Origin: Sediminibacterium sp.
GTDB taxonomy: Bacteria; Bacteroidota; Bacteroidia; Chitinophagales; Chitinophagaceae
Reading direction: 5' to 3'
NCBI GenBank assembly: GCA_028288645.1
Contig: JAQBNJ010000348.1
Span: 1-5,143 of the forward strand
DNA length: 5,143 nucleotides
Below the pieces are notes generated by a model. That model was not told the origin of the DNA, did not search any database, and was given only the letters and a program-made list of their open reading frames with translations. Numbering within the stretch: the stretch's first letter is position 1; each line of letters opens with the position of its first letter. This document shows positions 1 through 5,143 of the stretch, one piece after another. A program made the translations under genes and the position numbers.

Positions 1-2093
1 ATAGATTGTGTGTAAGTGTAATTGGCATCTCCCTGGTAGTAATAGTAACCGTTCGAGATCTTTGCCAATGTACTGTATGGTGCGATAGACTGGTTACCAT
101 TGGTACCATACGATGCACGCAATGCCAGGTAACTGAACACAGATTGTTTTTTCATAAAATTCTCTTCTGTAATATTCCAGTTTGCACCTACAGAACCAAA
201 ACTTCCATATTTATGATTGGAAGAGAAAGCTGAATAACCATCATATCGATAAGTACCGGTTAAAGAGTATTTGTTTTTGAATGAGTAGGTGAGTCTTGCC
301 ATCTCTCCAACACTTTCATTGGATGAACCGGAAGTAGAAACTGCCTGTATGGCACCTGCCTGTAAGCGATAGGTACCTAACTGGTCGTTATCAAAACCGG
401 TTGCCGATAAACCTTCACCATACGCCGTATTTTTCTGACCCGAATACAATAAGGTCAGATCAATAGTATGATCTTTTGCAAAAGTTCTGTTGTACTTAGC
501 AATATGGTCCAGCAATACTGCATTACCTCTTGAATAACTTCTTGAGCCACTTCCTTTCGTTGCCAGGCCTGTGTAGGAGGTAATTCCGTAGAATGTGCCC
601 ACTTCACTGGTATTTTGTGTTTGAGAATAATTAACGGTATAACTTAATCCTTTCACCCACGGAACTTTTACGGTAGCAGTTAGTATCGCATTCAGGTTAC
701 TGGCCCTGTTGTATGCTTCATTGGCCATCATTGAATATGGATTAATAAAAGAAGTGGTTGTTTGAGGATACATATTATAGCTTCCGTCAGTATTGTAGAT
801 ATCAGCATAAGGACTGAATAAATACGGACTGCTTCCATTACTTGCCGAACCATATATTCTTGCATCAGGATAGCTCCTGTTACTATAATAAGCTTTCAAG
901 CCAAGGGTTAACCAGCTGGTAACTTTCGATTCGAGATTGGCTCTTAAAGAATAATGTTTAAATGCATCATTGAGAATTACGCCTTTCTGGTCTGTCATGT
1001 TACCTGATAAATAGTAACTCATTTTATCCGTTTTTTCGGATACGCTTACAGTTGTGTTGAAATTATGTCCGACTTGACGGAACAGGCTATAGGGATCAAC
1101 CAAATTGGGTGCATGATCGGCAGTAGCGTTGTAATTTGTTTTTTCATTTGTCTGTAAGAAGGAGGGCGTCTGATCAAATGTTAAAGCAGTACCATTGTCG
1201 ATTAAAAAATCATACAAATGCTGCATATACCCTTTGGCATCATATACCTGCAAAGGCTTTAATTCATTGGTAAATCCCTGGCTTGTTCTAACTTCAAACT
1301 TAGGTTTGCCATTAACACTGCCGCCTTTTTTAGATTCGATCAGGATAACGCCGCTGGCAGAACGCGAACCATACACAGCTGACGCACTTGCATCTTTTAA
1401 AACAGTTACACTTTCAATATCTGAAGGAGAGATATCTGCTAATGAACCACTGAAAACCACTCCATCCAACACAACCAATGGTGTAGATGATGCGGCAATT
1501 GTGTTGGTACCCCTGATGGTATAACCGGCAACACCGCCTGCAGTGTTCGCTTCACCAACATTTAATCCTGCAACGGTACCTTTCAAAGTTTCCATGATAT
1601 TATTCACAGGTACTTTTTCATAGGTTTTCAGGTCAGCCTGCACAACCGTGCCGGTGATTGCCTGTCTTTTTTGTGTACCGTAACCTACAACTACCACTTC
1701 CTGCGATTCACCTGCGGCAGAACGAAGCGAAATATTTATTTCCTGTTGTGTACTGATCTTTATTTCCTGTGGCTCCATTCCAACATAAGAAAATTGAACG
1801 ATCCCAGAGCTGCCCGCAGGAATGGAAAGATTGTATTCTCCCTTTTCATTGGAAACAACTCCCTTCGAATTGCCTTTTAGCGTTACAGAAACACCCTGCA
1901 AAGGATTGCCGGTTTCATCTGAAACTTTTCCACGCAGATTTTGATTTCGGGTTTGCGAAACCCCTCCCTGTTGGGAATACGCCGTGTTAACTGTCACGCA
2001 CGATATGATCAACGCGATAACGGTTAAACCCAAAATCCATCGATTTTGAGGAAAGAATCGCCAGAGGCTGATCCAGGGAACATTCTTTTTCAT
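1..2093 (-). CDS. SusC/RagA-family TonB-linked outer-membrane receptor (3' end beyond window)
   Basis: This is an outer-membrane TonB-dependent transporter. In this family it normally works with a SusD-like lipoprotein to import glycans or other large ligands. The frame is open from ATG at 2093 to the left edge: 697 complete codons, no stop. Full family members have about 1000 residues, so roughly the last third is missing. In order there are: a signal peptide (residues 1-40, AYS/QQ site); a CarboxypepD_reg-like beta domain (about 52-125, with LRGKVSDETGNPLQGVSV); a TonB-box segment EVVVVGYG (132-139); and a plug domain (about 140-256, with TIRGTNT, PLVVLDGV, DIESVTVLKDASASAVYGSR and GVILIESKKGG). 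Barrel strands rich in aromatic residues follow, including the family-typical LRASYGTNGNQS near bases 90-125. There is no STN domain before the CarboxypepD_reg region, so it is not an obvious FecR/sigma-coupled signal transducer. The start was chosen because it directly precedes the signal peptide. The family call is very secure; the substrate is unknown. Confidence 0.96.
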   Translation of the reverse strand, partial: MKKNVPWISLWRFFPQNRWILGLTVIALIISCVTVNTAYSQQGGVSQTRNQNLRGKVSDETGNPLQGVSVTLKGNSKGVVSNEKGEYNLSIPAGSSGIVQFSYVGMEPQEIKISTQQEINISLRSAAGESQEVVVVGYGTQKRQAITGTVVQADLKTYEKVPVNNIMETLKGTVAGLNVGEANTAGGVAGYTIRGTNTIAASSTPLVVLDGVVFSGSLADISPSDIESVTVLKDASASAVYGSRSASGVILIESKKGGSVNGKPKFEVRTSQGFTNELKPLQVYDAKGYMQHLYDFLIDNGTALTFDQTPSFLQTNEKTNYNATADHAPNLVDPYSLFRQVGHNFNTTVSVSEKTDKMSYYLSGNMTDQKGVILNDAFKHYSLRANLESKVTSWLTLGLKAYYSNRSYPDARIYGSASNGSSPYLFSPYADIYNTDGSYNMYPQTTTSFINPYSMMANEAYNRASNLNAILTATVKVPWVKGLSYTVNYSQTQNTSEVGTFYGITSYTGLATKGSGSRSYSRGNAVLLDHIAKYNRTFAKDHTIDLTLLYSGQKNTAYGEGLSATGFDNDQLGTYRLQAGAIQAVSTSGSSNESVGEMARLTYSFKNKYSLTGTYRYDGYSAFSSNHKYGSFGSVGANWNITEENFMKKQSVFSYLALRASYGTNGNQSIAPYSTLAKISNGYYYYQGDANYTYTQS
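1677..1700 (-). other. TonB-box segment of the SusC-like receptor
   Basis: Residues 132-139 read EVVVVGYG and are followed by TQKR. They sit between the CarboxypepD_reg-like domain and the plug. SusC/RagA proteins almost always carry this conserved segment here, and it is the presumed contact site for periplasmic TonB. Its intact form suggests the receptor is energised and functional rather than decayed. Confidence 0.75.
1974..2093 (-). other. Signal peptide of the SusC-like receptor
   Basis: The first 40 residues of the receptor form a Sec-type export signal. The n-region is rather long (about 18 residues) and contains Lys and Arg, ending in FPQNRW. The hydrophobic core is ILGLTVIALII. A polar stretch then leads to an AYS/QQ signal peptidase I site after residue 40. 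The core also ends in IISC (Cys32), which resembles a lipobox. Cleavage at AYS is the more likely reading because TonB-dependent receptors are usually not lipidated. Confidence 0.8.
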
Positions 2094-2154
2094 AAAGCTG
2101 TTAATTTTGTTTTTAAAAGTTGAGTACTTGCAGATATTTGGAATTTTAAACGGG
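2094..2154. other. 61-base AT-rich intergenic gap between the DUF5107/TPR gene and the SusC-like gene
   Basis: This is the only non-coding stretch in the window. On the minus strand it runs from just after the TGA of the DUF5107/TPR gene to the ATG of the receptor. It is A/T-rich, including CTTTTAAAAAC and AAAATTAAC. No Shine-Dalgarno sequence is apparent, which is common in Bacteroidota, where AT-rich leaders take its place. I see no match to the Bacteroidota -7 element TAnnTTTG and no GC-rich hairpin followed by a T tract. It therefore looks more like an intra-operon spacer than a boundary, although a divergent promoter cannot be excluded. Confidence 0.55.
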
Positions 2155-5143
2155 TCATTTTCTAATTATTTTATTCAGGAACATTCCTCTTTGTCTTATG
2201 ATAAAATCGATCATGTTCAGATGAATGATCGCACCGGAATGACTCCTGTCGTTTTGCAATACTTCATTCAAATGAAAGGATGCGTCCACATAATTTCTCA
2301 ACCCTAAGTTTCCGAGACCCATCAGGTAGCGGCTATGATTTGTATTTTTCTTGTCGAGATCCGTATCAAACACCAGCAGGTCGGGAAGTGAAACGGCGAA
2401 ATAATCTATTTTGATCTTGTCGTTCAGGTGTTGTTCCGCAAATTCGATCAGGCGGTTAAAGATCTTTTCTGCTTTGCGGGGATGCCCTAATTTTAACCAG
2501 GCCAATCCCTGGTATACAATTTTATCCGGTTGTGGATCATTGTAAAAAATTGCCTGAACAGGCTCACTGATACCTTCTGTTGCCAGCGTGAAATTTTCAA
2601 TCGCCTGCTCACTCATTCCCATGGCTTCATGCACACAACCCATCAGGTAATGAATATCATTTTCCTGCGTACCTAATAATTTTCCTTCACCTAAATTGGA
2701 TGGATATTGCCGGGCCGAGGTTAATAAATCGAGTGCTGTATCAAAATTCTTTTCGAGAATTGCTTTTTTGGCAAGTTCCAAATGACAGATCAGGTATTGC
2801 GCCACTACTTTTCCTTCGCCTCCTTCCCATGGATGAAAGATCCTTTCTTCCAATAATTTTTTTGCGAGTCGATGATGCCCTAAACCATTTGCAATAGCAA
2901 TTTTCTCCAGGTACAGGTCATCTCTCTGTTCAACAAGCGTGAGATTTGTATTTAGTTTTTCTAATCGTCTTGTAAGCGGGTAATTCAGGCGTTTGTATAG
3001 CTGATCGAGTTCCATCAGGATCCTTGCATCTGTTTTATCAAGGAAAAATGCCAGCTCCATTGATTTTAACGCACTGTCAGGTTGTTGGTCTTGATTGTAA
3101 TATAACAAAGCGAGATTCCTGTGTGCAGTAGGGAAGGAGGGATTGATGGCAACGCTGTTTTCAAAAGCATAGATCGCTTCGGCATATTGACGCATACCGA
3201 ACCATAAATTCCCCAGGTAGTAAAATGCTTTATCATCCCATATGTTGGAAGTAGTAGCATATTGCAATACGTTGATCTCTTCCAGTTTATTGGGGAAGCA
3301 GTAATCCGGGCTGCAGGTATGTGCTTTTTGTGCCAATTCATTCGCCGCTGCTATGTTACCGTTTTTTGCGGTGAAATAACTCATGCAGTAATACACCATC
3401 GGCGACACTTCCCTTTGATCTACTGAATGCAGGTGCAGTAGCGCAGTCGCTTCATGATAGCAACCGGCATTTGCATAATCAAAAGCATATTCGAGATAGT
3501 TATTGGCGTTGTTACGCATTAACACAAGGAGTTTATCCAGGTGTTCCTTTGCCCGTAACGTCCCGCCTGATTCGAGTTGCAGCAGGTATGCTTCAAAAAT
3601 GCACCCAAAGTTGAAAGGATCAAGTTCAAGGGAGGCATTGATACAAATTGTAGCCTCTGCTGATCTCCTTAATTTTCTCAGGAGGATCGCTTTCAGATGT
3701 CTTGCGGAGTGACTATGATAATTCCTGACAAGTGATTTGTCAACCAGCATCAATGCTTCTCTAAAATCTTTTCTTGCGGTATCGATCCTGGCTAACTGCA
3801 AAAAACTATTGTGCTGCCATGCATCGTTCCAGGTTGCTTTATAGAATGCATCGTATGCCTCAGCGAGTTTGCTTTGCAGCTGGAGGCTGATACCTAAATT
3901 ATAGTACGCTTCTCCATCATACGGATTGGGGTTACGGGAAGTAATGGTCTCGATCGCTGTTCTGAAATATGTTTCGGCTTTACTGAATTGTCCATGCCGT
4001 AACAACCATGATCCCATGGCATTGTTACACCTGCTATCGCCCGGTTCACGGCTTAGTGCTTCGGCATAGTAATCGGTTGCTTCGTAAGTAGCGTGCCTGT
4101 ATTGTTCAATGTGTAAGCCATTCAGGAACAGCTCCTCAATACTTACTATTTGGGAAGGTTGCCTGGCAGGTGTTGCCGCACGTGGAATTTCTTTCGTTGC
4201 GGTTTCGATCAACTGATAGTCAACCAATACTTTTCCATCCTGCGCAACCACCTCTATTTTCAATTCGTGTGCACGATATAAACAGGTTGTTTCAAAACGC
4301 GTTTCAAAAACCTGTTCAGGAGAAAGATCTGCCTCGAAATTTTTTATGGCCTCTCCATTACTGTTATGAATAGTGATATTGCTCTTTGGATAAATGCCTG
4401 TTGCGTAAATGATCACCGATACGTTCTTCTCAACTATTTCAATATTGATCATCGCCTCTTTTGTCGCATTTTTTACCATGCCCACTTTGTAATACGGCAT
4501 AAAGTATTGCTCAAAAGTTTTTTCTTCATTCGGCTGTAGCCAGGAAAAATCGGGTTGGTTGTCCGTAAAAACACCGGTCATCAATTCAATGTAAGGGCCG
4601 TCTTCATCTGTCAGGTTCTTATCCCAGGAATGGCCGAAATCTCCATTGCCCCATGTCCATTGTTTTTTTCCGGGCGACAGATGATGATTTGCAACATGAA
4701 GAATACCCGACTGGGTATCATGCTCATAGCCGCCAACAAAATCATAGCCTGATTGAATGGCCATATAAGAAGTAGGCACTTCAATATTTTTATATAAAGA
4801 GATATCCGTGCCCGGTGCATAGTCCACTTTGTAATAGGTTCCTGTAGCCACAGGAAAATCTGATACATCTCTTTTGCCATGATCAAATACCGCGTGCACA
4901 TCAGGAGGGAAAACCGATTGGTAATGATCGTTCACTTTCACCGCAGGATTGGCCCACCATAAAAATGTTTGGGGAAGCAGGGAACGGTTAAATAATTTGC
5001 CTTTCACTTCCAGGTAAGCCTTATCGGGATAGAGGGTAAAACCGGCCTGGCATTTAGTACGAAACATCAGTTCTACTTCGTTTACCCAAACAGTTTTGCT
5101 GCCGTCAGCATTTTCTTTGATCGTAAAATCAACAGGTAAAAAA
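2155..5143 (-). CDS. DUF5107 domain / tetratricopeptide repeat protein (5' end beyond window)
   Basis: The minus-strand frame is open from the right edge to TGA at 2155-2157, giving 995 complete codons. The ATG at 5067 is probably internal: 25 further open codons precede it (LPVDFTIKENADGSKTVW follows the edge) and already look like family sequence. Counting from that Met, residues 1 to about 200 match DUF5107, with LPQTFLWWANPAV (31-43), HVANHHLSPGKKQWTWGNGDFG (124-145, split here as HVANHHLSPGKK plus QWTWGNGDFG), DGPYIELMTG (156-165) and a closing QYFMPYY. Residues 205-290 are a beta-rich, Ig-like segment. From about 312 to 960 there is an alpha-helical TPR solenoid, with clear units near 387-416, 455-484, 615-644, 649-680, 807-832 and 914-940. 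A conserved-looking HPWEGGEGKV loop lies at 745-754. DUF5107 is often placed with galactose mutarotase-like folds, so carbohydrate binding or processing is plausible but unproven. Signal peptide and cell location cannot be judged without the N terminus. The gene lies 61 bases upstream of the SusC-like gene on the same strand. Confidence 0.92.
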   Translation of the reverse strand, partial: FLPVDFTIKENADGSKTVWVNEVELMFRTKCQAGFTLYPDKAYLEVKGKLFNRSLLPQTFLWWANPAVKVNDHYQSVFPPDVHAVFDHGKRDVSDFPVATGTYYKVDYAPGTDISLYKNIEVPTSYMAIQSGYDFVGGYEHDTQSGILHVANHHLSPGKKQWTWGNGDFGHSWDKNLTDEDGPYIELMTGVFTDNQPDFSWLQPNEEKTFEQYFMPYYKVGMVKNATKEAMINIEIVEKNVSVIIYATGIYPKSNITIHNSNGEAIKNFEADLSPEQVFETRFETTCLYRAHELKIEVVAQDGKVLVDYQLIETATKEIPRAATPARQPSQIVSIEELFLNGLHIEQYRHATYEATDYYAEALSREPGDSRCNNAMGSWLLRHGQFSKAETYFRTAIETITSRNPNPYDGEAYYNLGISLQLQSKLAEAYDAFYKATWNDAWQHNSFLQLARIDTARKDFREALMLVDKSLVRNYHSHSARHLKAILLRKLRRSAEATICINASLELDPFNFGCIFEAYLLQLESGGTLRAKEHLDKLLVLMRNNANNYLEYAFDYANAGCYHEATALLHLHSVDQREVSPMVYYCMSYFTAKNGNIAAANELAQKAHTCSPDYCFPNKLEEINVLQYATTSNIWDDKAFYYLGNLWFGMRQYAEAIYAFENSVAINPSFPTAHRNLALLYYNQDQQPDSALKSMELAFFLDKTDARILMELDQLYKRLNYPLTRRLEKLNTNLTLVEQRDDLYLEKIAIANGLGHHRLAKKLLEERIFHPWEGGEGKVVAQYLICHLELAKKAILEKNFDTALDLLTSARQYPSNLGEGKLLGTQENDIHYLMGCVHEAMGMSEQAIENFTLATEGISEPVQAIFYNDPQPDKIVYQGLAWLKLGHPRKAEKIFNRLIEFAEQHLNDKIKIDYFAVSLPDLLVFDTDLDKKNTNHSRYLMGLGNLGLRNYVDASFHLNEVLQNDRSHSGAIIHLNMIDFIIRQRGMFLNKIIRK
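2188..4134 (-). other. TPR solenoid region of the DUF5107/TPR protein
   Basis: About 650 residues of paired amphipathic helices show the TPR spacing of small residues (pattern like YYNLGxxLxxxxKxxEAxxAFxKA). The most canonical units are FYYLGNLWFGMRQYAEAIYA followed by FENSVAINPS, and the neighbouring HRNLALLYYNQDQ unit. Between about residues 700 and 800 the repeats become irregular and carry the HPWEGGEGKV loop. Such arrays normally mediate protein contacts. In this family the TPR half always accompanies the DUF5107 half in the long form, so it may shape a ligand cleft instead; that is inference. Confidence 0.8.
4468..5143 (-). other. DUF5107 region (N-terminal part cut off by window edge)
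   Basis: This part encodes the visible DUF5107 domain. Conserved blocks are rich in Trp, Tyr and His: FLWWANPAV, GKKQWTWGNGDFG, DGPYIELMTG and a late FSWLQPNEEKTFEQYF. The pairing of an IELMTG-type Glu segment with a following LQPNEE turn resembles aldose-epimerase-like beta-sandwiches, in which a conserved Glu is followed by an L-x-P-G-E-type turn. That resemblance is my inference; the family assignment rests on the motif set. About 100 or more residues of the protein's N terminus are likely missing beyond the edge. Confidence 0.8.

Noticed and set aside
1195..1524. Plus-strand open frame of 109 codons
   Set aside because: It lies wholly antisense to the CarboxypepD_reg/plug/early barrel part of the SusC-like gene, whose protein sequence is clearly under selection. 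The plus-strand product resembles no family I know.
2115..2130. Small inverted repeat (AAGT...ACTT, with an AGTACT palindrome) as a terminator or operator
   Set aside because: The stem is only four to six base pairs and AT-rich, with no T tract in either direction; this is expected by chance in AT-rich DNA.
2107..2307. Plus-strand open frame of 66 codons crossing the intergenic gap
   Set aside because: Most of it is antisense to the 3' end of the DUF5107/TPR gene. No ribosome-binding signal or recognisable product supports it.
3066..3341. Minus-strand open frame of 91 codons
   Set aside because: It overlaps the TPR gene in another frame; its product shows no domain features, while the main frame shows canonical TPR units here.
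5065..5067. ATG at 5067 as the true start of the DUF5107/TPR gene
   Set aside because: The frame stays open for 25 more codons to the window edge with family-like sequence, no signal peptide follows this Met, and the DUF5107 domain would be truncated.

Overview
The window looks like ordinary Bacteroidota DNA with moderate GC content. A SusC/RagA-type TonB-linked receptor and a DUF5107/TPR protein point to a polysaccharide- or glycoconjugate-using member of the phylum. The general style fits the Chitinophagaceae/Sphingobacteriia, but that rank is a guess because no phylogenetic marker is present.

Two large genes fill almost the whole window. Both lie on the minus strand and both are cut by a window edge. 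From right to left (the direction of transcription), the first gene (2155 to the right edge) encodes a protein with an N-terminal DUF5107 region, which is plausibly a carbohydrate-binding or mutarotase-like beta-sandwich. A beta-rich linker and a long C-terminal tetratricopeptide (TPR) solenoid follow. The real start of this gene lies beyond base 5143.

After a 61-base AT-rich gap (2094-2154), the second gene starts at 2093 and runs off the left edge. It encodes a SusC-like outer-membrane receptor, with 697 complete codons visible. They cover the signal peptide, the CarboxypepD_reg-like domain, the TonB box, the plug and more than half of the barrel. The SusD-like lipoprotein that normally accompanies SusC would be expected beyond base 1, but this cannot be seen.

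The same orientation, the short gap and the lack of an obvious Bacteroidota promoter or strong terminator between the genes suggest they may be co-transcribed as part of a PUL-like (polysaccharide utilisation) locus. In that model SusC/D would import oligosaccharide or a related ligand, and the DUF5107/TPR protein would bind or process a sugar-containing partner. The receptor's substrate and the catalytic status of the DUF5107 protein cannot be read from this sequence. I saw no RNA genes, mobile elements, CRISPR arrays or substantial repeats. Shorter open frames on both strands overlap the two genes and look like shadows.
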